Under the pieces are notes generated by a model. The model was given only the letters and a program-made list of their open reading frames with translations, did not search any database and was not told where the DNA came from. The translations under genes and the position numbers were made by a program. From contig NC_041009.1 of NCBI RefSeq assembly GCF_004193775.1, forward strand, positions 43,951,534-44,015,533: 64,000 bases of DNA, in the 5' to 3' direction. Source of the DNA: Glycine soja (lineage: Eukaryota; Streptophyta; Magnoliopsida; Fabales; Fabaceae). Below, piece after piece: positions 24,080-35,575 of the stretch (position 1 is the first letter of the stretch; each line of letters begins with the position of its first letter).

Positions 24080-25191
24080 CTTAGTATAGATCTAGTTTCT
24101 GCTATTGTTATGTGTTGAGAGTGAGATGAGAAGAAAGTAAAGTGTGTCTTTCAAGAGGAAGACTTTCACTTTCCTTAGGTCATTCATTAGTGTTCAATTA
24201 TTGAGCAAGTTGCACGGGCATAGTCAATGAGATTGTCTTATTGCAGATCTGTTAATGTAATTAAACAAATAAAAGAATTAGTGAGGAGCAAGTTGCAGGA
24301 GCGTACCCAATGAGATTTTCATTGTAATTTACCAATAGAAAAAAAAAATGTCACTTTTGGAAATACATGTAATTCTGAGCATCTTTAAAAAAAAACTTTT
24401 CTAAGATGTTTCTTTGCCGATGGATGTAAATATTTTGCTTACTTTTGTAGAATTTTACAATGGACAAAACTTAGGAAGAAAGGAACTAAAATATTCAGAA
24501 AGGAACTAAAATCATTTTGACTTTTTTTTCATTTTCTACTTTACGAGTTCTTAAATAATTTAAAAAAAGATTATCCTAAAGGTTCGTTTGTCCCCAAAAC
24601 TTGTATATAATTTCACATTTTTGGTATTGCACTTTAATCAGAATTAGAGTTTTAGTTTGATAATCTATGTTAACTTTTAATATTAAAAGTTTTATTGCAA
24701 ACTTTTATTATGTTCATTATTGAAATAAATTATAATTTTGATTGGAAGAGAATACCACAAGTACCTATATACTGCATCAACTTGTCCTTTTGCATATAGT
24801 ATGAAATTATTACGTTTGGGTAGTCCTAAGCCAAACTAATATCTATGTGACACCAGAATTTTATTAATTCTTTTCATAAATTGAAAATCTTTGACTGATT
24901 TGTATATATTGGCCAGAATCATAAACATGTGAGTATGTGACATCAGAACATACAATAATTTTATTATTTTTCTTGACAAAATTAAACATTTATCTTTAAA
25001 AATATCTTCAATAATTGTATCTCGTCATGTTAAATATATATATATATAACCAATATCAAACCCACAAGAAATATTACACACTATACCATACAGGTGACAC
25101 ATGAAACAATTTTGTACTAACAAATGGTCGGAGTGATAGTGCTGCTTATTATGAAGTGCATCTCAAAATTTTACCACTTAAATGCTCATGA
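24080..25191. other. NLR 5' flank and spacer to the HISN4 fragment
   Basis: Promoter region of the minus-strand NLR, AT-rich. It contains a TTGAC core on the minus strand at 24222-24227 (agtcaa on plus). The equivalent position in copy 1 reads agccaa and so lacks it. No gene was recognised. Confidence 0.5.
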
Positions 25192-26073
25192 TCAAATTCC
25201 AACTTCTATGCCTTCCTTCAACAAATGCTCTTTTACCGACTGAATAGGCACTTGCAATTAATAGAAAACTCGATTTCACTGCCTGAATAACATCAATCAA
25301 AATCAGCTTAAGTACATTCTAAATATGCTATTGATTACTCCAGAAATATCCGTTTGGTTTGGGGAAGCGTTTTGTTTTCATTTTTTGAAATGTCACCTTG
25401 CTTTCACTTTGCTCATTAAAAAAAAAAATTGTATAGAAAATAGTGAAAACAGGAAATAATAAGTTATTTTTACTGTTTACCGTACAAACTTTTAAAATCA
25501 ACAAAACAAAATGAAAATAAAATAGCATTTTTATAATTCAAAGTGAAAGCAAAAACTGAAAATAAAAAACATTTTCTCAAACCAAATGATCCCATATTCG
25601 TTTGTGGTATTTTTTAAAGACAAAGGGTTTTCTAAAACCGAAAATTTCCTAAAAAATTTAAGATAATTAGACAAGTTATTAAAAAAGTAAAGTTTTGGTA
25701 CTTTCAAGAAAAGAAACAGTATCTTCTCAAAGAAGCTCTAAAAAATCCAAATCATAGAAATTTTTGCTTCAGAACTATCCAAACACACACATGATAATAA
25801 TAAATGAAAATGAATCAATAGAATAATTGATCCGTAACATAACATAGTTAACAAATCAAAATCATTCCCATCAGCATTAAGAAATTACCAAAACAGAAGC
25901 AATACCGCTTTCCCTGTGAAAAATGCCGGCAGCAAGTGCTACTGTTTCATTTGTTTTATAGAACACCTCAGAGAAGTGTTGAGGAGCACCAGCACCGCTA
26001 CTTGCAATAACTGGGATACTTACAGCATCTGATATCAACTTAATTAAATCTTCATCAAATCCTTTTCCTTGAC
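25192..26073 (-). pseudogene. HISN4: HISN4 (IGPS) last two exons, partial duplicate
   Basis: Exon 25906-26073 encodes GQGKGFDEDLIKLISDAV, then the SSGAGAPQHFSEVFYKTN segment and AAGIFHRES. The last exon, 25192-25250, encodes VPIQSVKEHLLKEGIEVGI and a stop. The first exon has one extra G in the HR(K/E) codon region compared with copy 1. The final acceptor has changed from cag^G to caaG, so the usable AG moves one base into the exon. Together the two changes keep the frame. No further HISN4 exons are found to the right, so this is a gene fragment and not a working enzyme. Confidence 0.8.
25353..25586. mobile_element. MITE-like element in HISN4 last intron, copy 2
   Basis: Counterpart of the element at 8054-8290, with the same imperfect inverted ends (tttggtttgggg… and …ctcaaaccaaa). 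The flank on its left differs from copy 1 because of an indel of about 85 bases. Confidence 0.45.
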
Positions 26074-28389
26074 CTGAAACATTGACAAAAGTAAAATGTA
26101 ATTAGAATAAAACAAACATTTTATTAAATATATAATCAAATTACCCCAAAAAGTTTTATATTTTTTGATTGGGTAAGTCTTCAAGATGTATTTTGTTTAT
26201 TTCTGGAAGTTCAATTGCAGTTGGTGACTTCTTTGACATCTTCAAGTAGAGTGGATGTTACCTGTGCCATCCAAGGTAATTCGTCAACATATATAAGACA
26301 ATTCTTCTTGGGATTAAATGTTCTAAACAAAGTTTAAGGATTAAGGAAAGAGAAAAAATCAAGAGAAAAATAAAATAAAAAATTAAAGAATTATAAGTGT
26401 ATTCAGGACATTAACTAGAAAATAAAATGTACTTTTTTTTATTAAAAGATATTGGCATCAGGGTTTTGTTCTTAAAAGTCGCCAACAAATTGGACGAGAC
26501 TCTTCCATCTCTTAATTTTAATTCATTTCTCCAAAGCTTATTATTAAATTTGTTTTCCATATACATCCCTCTCCCATGGCCAGAAATAAGGAACCGGAAA
26601 ACACCGAAAAACCTGAAGAATATGCCTCATTATTCTTCATGGAAAAACCAAATTTCCTATCAGAAGAAAAATAATGAGCTTCATCCATATGAATGACCTG
26701 ATTCTTCTCCCTAGTTTCAATTTCATAAATGAAATATGACGATTCTGAGACTGCTTGCACATATAAAGCTATGTTTGCAAACTCATTCCTCTACCTCTAA
26801 AAATACGTTCAATTAATGCAAAAATTACAAAAGAATTGCTTCCTAGAATTTAGGTTGAACATACACAAGCATCACCCAAATATACTGCATGTTTGGATGC
26901 GGATTCATACTTTCATAGTACTAGACGTGGAAGTATTGATTACACCAGCTTCTGTCTGGGTCGAGGTAATTCACAAGGGATCAAGAGTAGGAGGAGGAAG
27001 GATATATAGGGCTTATGTGGTATATCAAAGATTAATCTAAGGGTTAAAAAAATTATACATATTATACACAAATTTACATACTTCACCATCATCGTGATTC
27101 AGTAGATAGTAGATAAATTAGGTATAGTTTCTTAATATTTATTTCTCTCATTTATTAATTTGACATCTTGTAGATTATTTCTACCTCTCTTTTTATATGA
27201 GCATAATCAAAAAAATAATATTGTTTTGCTACAATCAAGAAAACAATAATTAATATTATCTTAAAATTTAAAATAACAAATAAATCGAAATAAATACGTA
27301 TATAAATACATGGTGGTTGTAATTTGTCTCTATAAATTAATAAGTTGTCTTTTTTTAAATAATATATTGGTGTTTGCATTCAAGGAATGTTATTCTATTT
27401 GAAATTCGTATATAGCCACGCAAAAACATTGGAACATCATTCTTCAGTTATAGGAGTATGCTATGAACAAATTATGTGTCTTTTCAGATCGCATAGATTA
27501 ATAATTATACTCAATATAATTTAAAATCATATAAAGCTTAATATGTTATGAAAATTAAAATTAGTGAAGGAAGCATTTAAATATAGTTTTTTTTAAGAAT
27601 TGTTGATAAAATTTAATGACTTCATTAGAATTAGAGAATAAAATTCTGTCCCTAAATTAATTTAATTACCCATTCATGAATGTAAGGGGGCAAATTCTCA
27701 TTATAAGTTGTTCGTCTAAGTATTATTATATTTAATTTTTTTGAATAAGATTTTAGATTCAAATTTTGTCAATAAAAAAATAGATTAAAATAAAAAAAAT
27801 TATAATGATCAATCCGATTTTTAACTGAATAAATATCAGTAACATCAATAAATATTTTATATTAATAACATGATTAAAAAAAAAACTAAATTCTTACCGG
27901 CAAGTCATCTGCCTCTGTGATATCCACATAGTGGTATCCACATATCTTGACTTATCCCGCTCGGTGATCGAAGCCCTTCCGTGTAAGCCTTGATTGTGTC
28001 TTAGCAGATTAATCCTTTCGAATAAAAGCGAGAAAATTTCCATATATATAGATGTTGATATGTCTGGTTTTTTTACTTCAAATGAAACTCCACTCAGAGA
28101 AAGCTGAAGCAGTGGTTCTTTTATTAGCTTCTTAAGTAACACAAGGAGACAGAAAAGTGTTTGGGTTTTTTATCTCTCTCCTTATATGGAGTAAAAGTCT
28201 AAATGAAAAATTTGTATGTGTCTTTTATTTAAGTAGAAAAAGATCAGATTAGAGAACGAGATATAATAGGAAAGATTTATTTAAGAGGAAAAAAATAGTT
28301 ACAAATTTGAAAGAGAGAGAAAATCATTATGATTTTTGTATACCCAAAGGACATTCTTTAGATTATAACTACATATTCGTTTCCTGTTT

Positions 28390-28512
28390 GATCAGACTTT
28401 TGGGCAAAAGGTTCTATACATGTGATATTTCAAATTGTCGGAATTTTGTTGGATCGGACTTTTGGGCAAAAGGTGCTACACATGTGATATTTCAAATTGT
28501 CTGGATTTTGTT
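28390..28512. repeat. 62-bp tandem duplication, two units
   Basis: Two adjacent copies of a 62-base unit beginning gatc(a/g)gacttttgggcaaa, with a few mismatches between them. No function is apparent. Confidence 0.85.
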
Positions 28513-29734
28513 AAGTGTGTCGTATTCTCTGCTCTATATTTTGAGATTTTATTTTCTTGTCTCTATTATATAAATTGAAGGTCTGTTTTGATTTTGCTTC
28601 TTTGTAGCACGTTTTAGTGCACTTGTTGAAGGTTCTTTTATATCTTCATTGATTATAATAAAGTTATTTTATTTTTTTGGTCTGGACGATATGTAATTTT
28701 TATCTTGCATTGAAAACTTTTTCATATTAAACAAATTGTGTCTGTTTTCTTTAATTTTTATTTTGTGTTCTATACATTATTGGTGTTCCTCACAGAATTT
28801 ATTATTATTTTGGCCTATTTTCCCATAAAACAAAAAGAAAACTTATAGAGTCTACTTTTCAAACTTACCCACTCAGACAAAGGGTTTTTTTTCCTGCTGC
28901 ATAAAAAAGAAACAAATGGTTTTTATTTTTAATAAAAGGATCTACCAAATAAAAAAATAAAAAACTTATAGAGTCTACTTTTCAAACTTATGCTTGGTTT
29001 TCAAAGTTTTGTAGAAAAAGAAAAATCACCGAAATAACCCCCTAATGACGGAAAAAATTCACTGATAGTAGTAGGTTCATTTTGTAACTAGATTTGAGAG
29101 GTCAAAACTTAACATTTTTAAATGGAATTGGTGTCTAAAAATAAATCTAAAGAATTTTAATTAGTTTCTAGATTTATAATTACCTTTTCAAAAGTCATTT
29201 TGTATAATATTGAGATATGATTGAAATAATGAAATAGCATGTTTTGTGTGAACAGAGAAAATGCTTGACAAGGCTCAATGACTCATCAAGCAAGAACATT
29301 TATCCAATCAAAACAAACATATCATTTAAACATATTAATATTTGGTGGAAAATAAAAACAAGACAAGCATCCCTTACCCTTGTAGATCTAAAGAAAGGAG
29401 TGAACTTTGTAAAGAAATATGAAGCTTTTTGACTTGAAAATCCTCTCCTTGATCCATAGACAAAGCCACCACCACACCAATGGTATTTTCATGAACCAAA
29501 TATAAAGAACAAGATGAGAATGTGAGGAGAAAAGGATGTGTGCAGTAGAAAGGGTTAAGTCATGTTTCTAATCGAATTATAATTATAAGGTGGATTTGGT
29601 GATAAAAGAAAAAAGGAGAAAAGAGAAAGAAAGAAAAAAGTTCTTAGTTTAATTTTTTCTGCTTAAAAAAATTAATAATTAAGCCATATTTCTAATTCAT
29701 GAAAATACATTTTGCGTGGAAGTATAATCCGAAA

Positions 29735-30010
29735 TGAAATAGATTATGGCAGTATGATAATTTAAGATAGAAAATGTTAGAAATATGTTTAATAACTGTT
29801 AATTACCTGGCTGAGACGCAATTGAGACTGTCTATGTATGTTTTTGTCACTCTATTTTCTAGATATTCGAACTGCTGAAGAAAGATAATTTCATACCCAT
29901 CAAATCAAAACATGTATCGGTGGCACTCAAAGTTTACCTCTAGTGTGCAGATTGGGGGAAGGAAATTGGGCATTATATATATCTCAATTTGAATGAATGA
30001 TTCAATTTTT
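29735..30010. repeat. Dispersed direct repeat, copy 1
   Basis: Starts 'gaagtataatccgaaatg' and resembles 31793-32015 along most of its length, including 'tttacctcta' and a downstream 'gaatgaatg(a/g)ttc' part. It is a diverged local duplication about 2.06 kb apart. Its identity is unknown. Confidence 0.6.
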
Positions 30011-30141
30011 TTATTTATTTATTTATTGGATCTGAGACTTTCAACACACCCATCTATCTAAATTCGATCATATTTCTTTTCACGCTTAAAATTTCTCTCT
30101 AGAGCTTGACAAACATAAGGATTTATTTAGAATAAATTCTG

Positions 30142-30510
30142 ATACCATGTCAAAAAATGGGTTTGGGTTTTAACTCATTCCTACAAAACTGACTTGTAAG
30201 GTAAGGATTACTCCCCACTAATATAGTTTATCTCGACACTAACTTCATTAGATGTGAGACTTCAACATACCTCATTCTTTCCTCATGACTACCCGTCATG
30301 TGAGATTTTCAACACACCTCTCTATTTAGGTGTGACCACTTGAAATTTTCACGTAACGGATAGCCATGAGGAAAAAATGGGACATGTTGAAGTCTCATAT
30401 CTAATAAAGATAGTGTCAAAATAAATTATATAAGTGAGGAGCAATCCTTATCTTATAAGCCGGTTTTATAGGATTAGATCAAAGCCTAACCTCACTTTCT
30501 GACATGATAT
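30142..30510. mobile_element. Fold-back (inverted-repeat) element
   Basis: The left arm (…ccatgtcaaaaaatgggtttggg…, …gtaaggattactccccactaata…, …gatgtgagacttcaacat…) is matched in reverse complement by the right arm (…gttgaagtctcatatc…, …agtgaggagcaatccttatc…, …ctttctgacatgatatg). The arms are about 170 bases each and meet near 30310. No transposase and no clear target duplication were seen. This is a MITE-like non-autonomous element. Confidence 0.65.
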
Positions 30511-32440
30511 GACCGTCTATCATGACATAATCTCTTACTTAAAACTAATGTCAAATTAGGAGTATCACAAATTATTAATTAGTTACCTTGTTAAAGTGGA
30601 AGAGTCATGCATTTTTTAATACTTAGCATTTGGTAGTTTCTGGTGGCTGAAGATGCTGTAGGAGAGAATAATCTGAACAAGAAACATGGCGTGAAGCATG
30701 TGATTGGCCCAAAATCATGATATGATTCCATGTCAGCCATGTAGCACAACCAAAGAACAATAGAAAAAGCTACATCCTTTTAATAATTAATTAAATTAAA
30801 AGTATTCAAAATAAAACAGTAGATGAAATGGAATATATAGCCAAACTTTGCTTGTCACCATATTATCAAAGGCATGCTTTTCAAGTAAGCAATTAAAAAG
30901 AGTAAAGTGAAACAATAATGATTTTTTTTTTATATTTTGCTTTTAACAGAAAACTGAAAATTATTGCAAACTCAATGGGACTCTGCCTCTCACACACATC
31001 CATCATTCAGATCATTAGAACAGTCTCAACTTTTGTTATGAACACATAAATGATAGAAAATAAGAGACAACAAACAAAAGCACAAGTGACTGATCACTAA
31101 CATGCTTTAGACATACTCTTCAACCAAAACATGGGGGGCTGTATCAAAACCCAGAGAGGAATCAACAAATATATCATTGTATATGCTTTCCTCTATAGAA
31201 ATTATTCAATGAGTTCATCTTTATTGATTTATCCATAAAGAACTTCATTGGCTGTCCACTTCTTTTTATGATAATATTTATTTTTATTTAACATTATGTT
31301 TCATTATAAAAAAAAAAGTTGATATTCCTGCCTCATCTTTATAAAACAACTTTAGCTGACCAGTGGTCAATATCTTTTTAAGGCTTCATTTTTTCTCTTT
31401 AGCTCTTCAATCCTTCTCAATAATTCAAAGCAAAAACGAGGACCATGCAACTCTACCCTATGTAAATTGTTTTCTTTATTGCTATTATCGTAAAAAAAAA
31501 GTCAAGCAATGGAATAGATTGGAAATTAATCCACTACTTTTATCCTATTAAATTCAGCAGGTAGGAGAAGAAATAAAAAAAAAAAAAAAAGGAACCGATC
31601 ACTGCAGACTACATTATGGAATAGATTCATAATTAAATTGTCTTGATCACTTGAATGACTTTTTTTTTCGGTGAAATTGATCACTTGAATTACTGAACTG
31701 AGGATTTAGCAATTTTGAAACAATATAAAAATGGTAAACTCAAAGAGTGGCGTTAATAATGACAAATAAATTAATTTCATGCTTTTGTGTGTGGAAGTAT
31801 AATCCGAAATGAAATAGATTATGGCATTATGAAAATGTTAAGATAGAAAAGGTTTGAAATATTAAATGTTACCTGTTGAGACTGTCTGTGTACGTTTTAT
31901 CATGTGCATCAAATTAAAATATATATGTAACGCAGACACTCAACGTTTACCTCTAATCTGTAGAAGAAAAAAATATTGGAGCTTTTATAATTCTCCAATT
32001 AGAATGAATGGTTCTATTTTTTTATTCTTTTTCAATATCAATATCCAAAGCAGCAAAAAAAAATTATTAGAGTTAGATTCAACATTTATCATCAACTTCA
32101 AACATATTTAAATCTTTTTATTTTTGCAACAATGATATTATCACTCAAATCACACGTGTTAAACACTTAAACTAATGTAAGTGAGGAATTATATTTTCAA
32201 GAACTTTTTTTGTGAATTTTCTTTGGTTCACAGATTAATGTAACAGCATGGATCCACTGTCTTCAAGGAACAAAGTGGTTATTTTATTTATTTACTCCTT
32301 CATTTGACATTCAGCTACCATGCCAGTAGTCCAACTGCGTTACGTGGCAACTACTCTTGTCCCTGACAAGTTGTCAACAAAGCAACAAGACGTGTTTTCA
32401 TTGCTGACACTGACAGATTGTGCAATCTTTGACCATTATT
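30511..32440. other. Intergenic AT-rich DNA
   Basis: No gene was recognised apart from the dispersed repeat copy at 31793-32015. Confidence 0.45.
31793..32015. repeat. Dispersed direct repeat, copy 2
   Basis: Diverged counterpart of 29735-30010, same orientation. Confidence 0.6.
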
Positions 32441-32604
32441 TTAATGCTTTTTCATATGCTACTTGTCACCCACTACATCACAAAAATGTGTGTTCATGAC
32501 TTCATATTATAGTATATTATAGCACCATCACGAATGCAAATAAATAAGCAAAGCCACTTTGTTATTCTTTCTTTCTTGTACGTGGCTTCAAGCTTGATCA
32601 GTCC
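32437..32604 (+). promoter_or_regulatory. Putative core promoter and leader of the small gene
   Basis: A TTGACC W-box lies at about 32437 and a TATA-like stretch (tatagtatattatag) at about 32508-32522, some 85-95 bases upstream of the ATG at 32605. The spacing suits a plant core promoter with a short leader. This is inference from motif and spacing only. Confidence 0.35.
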
Positions 32605-32742
32605 ATGGCTTTGTCTTTCTTTCGCTGTTGCTGTTTCTCTGAGTCCTCAGAATCCAAAGAGTTTATATGCCATGGTGATGTTTGCATGCTCAGAGATAGG
32701 AAGAAGTACAAAGCCAAAAAATCCAAGAGCAACAAGCATTAG
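32605..32742 (+). CDS. Small Cys- and Lys-rich protein of unknown function (45 aa)
   Basis: The frame opens with ATG in an 'agtccATGGct' context. The product has a hydrophobic, Cys-rich start (MALSFFRCCCFSESSESKE), a central FICHGDVCMLRDRK block and a Lys-rich end (AKKSKSNKH, stop). The layout looks gene-like: five Cys, a basic tail that could be a nuclear signal, and a TATA-like box plus W-box upstream. A longer overlapping frame starting at 32534 uses another register and reads through the same DNA with no clear domain. I have the impression that plants have small proteins with a similar 'GDVC-LRD' block but cannot name the family, so the function is open. Confidence 0.5.
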   Translation: MALSFFRCCCFSESSESKEFICHGDVCMLRDRKKYKAKKSKSNKH

Positions 32743-34126
32743 AAAAGATGGTGTTATGCAAGTTAGAACTATATGTCATATGTATGCTGTTTGATTGTGT
32801 GCAAGTTACTTTTGGTTTTATGGTAAAATCTTTAAGGTTGTGTTTGGTATGAAAGAGAGAAATAATACATTAAAGAAATTTTGTATTTTATTTTATGAGA
32901 CTTGCATTTCTTGCATTTTATTTTAATTAAATTTTTTCTCCTCTAAATAAACACACCCTAAGGAGATCGGAGAAAGAATTTTTTGTTCCACTCATATATC
33001 TCCTTGATTACTTAGAATATATTCTCATGTCTATGTAGGACACAGCTGAGAAAGATTCTGGATGAATATTTGATAATAACCGGCTAATACTTCTTGTGCA
33101 AAATAAAATTTTGTTTTGGGTATATTGTGCCTATTAATTTCTTGCTTCATTCTATGACTTTTATTCATAAATAGTTTATTATTGAATATTCAATATGTTC
33201 CTTAATGATTTTGTCTTGACTGATTGACAAAAGCAAGTGATTCTTTCCCACGCAGCAAAAATGTATACCTCAATATTTTACAAGTTATTATATACGAGAT
33301 AAGAAAAGAAAAGAGAAAAGAATACTTGTTTTATGCATCTGATTGCAAGGAGTATCTCCAATCGTTCATCAAGACTTAAAGCTGTTGCGTCTCTTTCAAT
33401 CTAATTTTCTCCATACACCAGGGATTTGTACCCTTTGATCACTTGATTAGGAGAAAAGTATACAATAAATTAAATGAGAAAAAAAGTGAATGTGTAAGAA
33501 TTGTTAAAAAAATTATTGTATAAATAACACTGTTTTATGAAGAATATGAAAATTGAAATAAGAAAATTCGAAACTTCAATAGATTTTATTTATTAATAAA
33601 TTATTGTTATAAAATAAATAAAAGTCCTTGCTCTATATGTTTCCCATTTCTACATTCATTTAAGGTAAGACTTGAAAAACTAACAAGGATATCTAATTTT
33701 TTTTATCAAATACTAAGTGAACTGTTTTTTAATTCTATTAATAGTGTAAAATATTAATTTTCTTCTAATCACATTTTTTTTCATCCATAAGACTCAACTT
33801 TAAAATCTTACTTAAAGAATTTGAGCTCAATTCTATCCAAACCAACAATTTATTAGTAAATACTACGTACTTTATAGCATATAAAATTCCTTTAAATGGT
33901 TGACAAAGAATTATGAAATTTAATTTATATTCAATTTATTAACATTTTGTGTAATTTTTTTCAAAATTATCTTTCACCTAATTAATTAATTAATCCATTT
34001 GCACTCAAGGATATTTTTATAAAAAAAAAATATACATTAAACAATTTAGAAAGGATCTTATAAAAAAGATGACATTTTTTTTCAAACGATTCCCAATAAA
34101 AAGGACTAGAAGTAATAATTAATGGA
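32743..34126. other. Intergenic AT-rich DNA
   Basis: 3' flank of the small gene and spacer to the bromodomain duplication. Nothing was recognised. Confidence 0.5.
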
Positions 34127-35575
34127 ATATATATAGAAAATAGCATCACGTGCTACCGAATTACAAATACAAGAGAATGCCATGACATAACGTTAGAACT
34201 TTTTTAACGTGGCATTGATCCCACTGGTTGGAGTCTAGGAGCAATATGTTATAGGAGCATAAGATGATTTCAAGAATCTTGTGGCCCTCACCCTGTCAAT
34301 TTGGATCACCAAGTTTCTAAAGAGTTGCCTCAATTCTAGGCTTCGTGCAACCACACCAGTGTGACATTATTTTGCATTCCAACAAGTTCAATGAGCCACA
34401 TTGTTTTGCAAAATGTGGCTTATAATAATCAACCAGAGGGCAAGCAGCAAACAAAGGAAATCAACAAGCAAATTCTTCTTCACCTTGGAGCTAGAAAATT
34501 TCATGGTTTTGTCATTCTGAAACAGCTTCTGTTTCTGCCCTGAATCTTCAGGATACAATTGACTTACAGTGATGGCATGTTTTTGACGGATCAGAAGAAA
34601 CACAGACGAAAAGAATCTAAATCCAACAGAAAGCTGCAAAGCACAACCAATTTTGCATGTCCTAAGAGTGTCCAAATTTGTTTGTAGCTTCCATCAAATA
34701 CCTTAAAGCCTATCCTATGGTTTCATGTGATTTATAATTGCTTCAGCGTGTCTAAGCCTATCCTTTGGGGAAAGGGGAAAAAGAGAAATGGGCATTTTTC
34801 TCTTTCAATTCCAACATGTACATCCTTATGTAGTTACCAAAAAAGGCATCCTCATGATTGTGAACAGGTGATTAAGAATGGCAGAAAAGAATAATTGGCT
34901 AGTGTTTCAAAGAGAAGAAAAACTTTATGGGTGCCATATGTTAAATTAACATGGCTCAATAATATATTTTGCTAACCTTTCAAAAAATACCTTATCAAGG
35001 AGAAAAAATCTTTGCTTTATAGGCCTGGAACTTTTGTACAAAACAGAGTTAAATAAAGAAAAAGACGCAAGCAATCACTTTCCATTAGTAACATGTTAAT
35101 CTCATGTACAAAATAATAAGTGATGCCCTACCACCAATTCAGATACATAAGTAGTCATCAATGGAACGAAATATCTAGGCAACCAAATTTAATCAATTTG
35201 TGAACAATATACATACAAGGCATCAACAATATATTTTGCAATTTTCCTGCAACCAATATAATCAATCAACTTGCAGACTTTTTCTACAACTCCAACCCTA
35301 GGTTAACAGAGACATGGTGCATGGACTCGGTAATCCTCATCAGGAAATTATGGTGAATCATGAAGTTATTTCTGTTAAATCCACAGAAGTCTCCGGCACT
35401 GATTTCGACTCAGGACTACCTTGTGCAAAATTCCAATCTCGGTAAATTTTGGCATTTTCACATTTATTATGCAAGTCTTCAAGGATCAAAATTCAACATT
35501 CAATTACAGGAGCTGCAAATTCCATGACCAGTCCAATTCAAGTGGAAACACCCATACCAAGACAGCAATGCCTCA

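Larger units (their letters stand above)
17557..26166. repeat. Segmental duplication 1, copy 2 (intact NLR + HISN4 3' end)
   Basis: Direct-orientation duplicate of 1760-8800, offset by about 15.8 kb. It keeps the complete NLR and the full-length penultimate HISN4 exon. The homology stops inside the HISN4 intron at about 26166, so the more upstream HISN4 exons seen beside copy 1 are absent here. Within it lie a 98-bp insert at 18674 and a long ATT microsatellite that copy 1 lacks. Confidence 0.9.
26167..30140. other. Gene-poor intergenic region
   Basis: No complete gene was recognised. Minus-strand coding-like text (YVDELPWMAQVTSTLLEDV…) at about 26220-26300 breaks at a stop. Other open frames near 26.5, 27.9 and 28.3 kb show no known motif. 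A 62-bp unit is tandemly duplicated at 28390-28512, and an 'acttatagagtctacttttcaaactta' segment occurs at about 28842 and 28965. Confidence 0.45.

Noticed and set aside
27894..28142. 82-codon minus-strand frame
   Set aside because: No motif, no splice partner and no leader signal; it could be chance in this composition.
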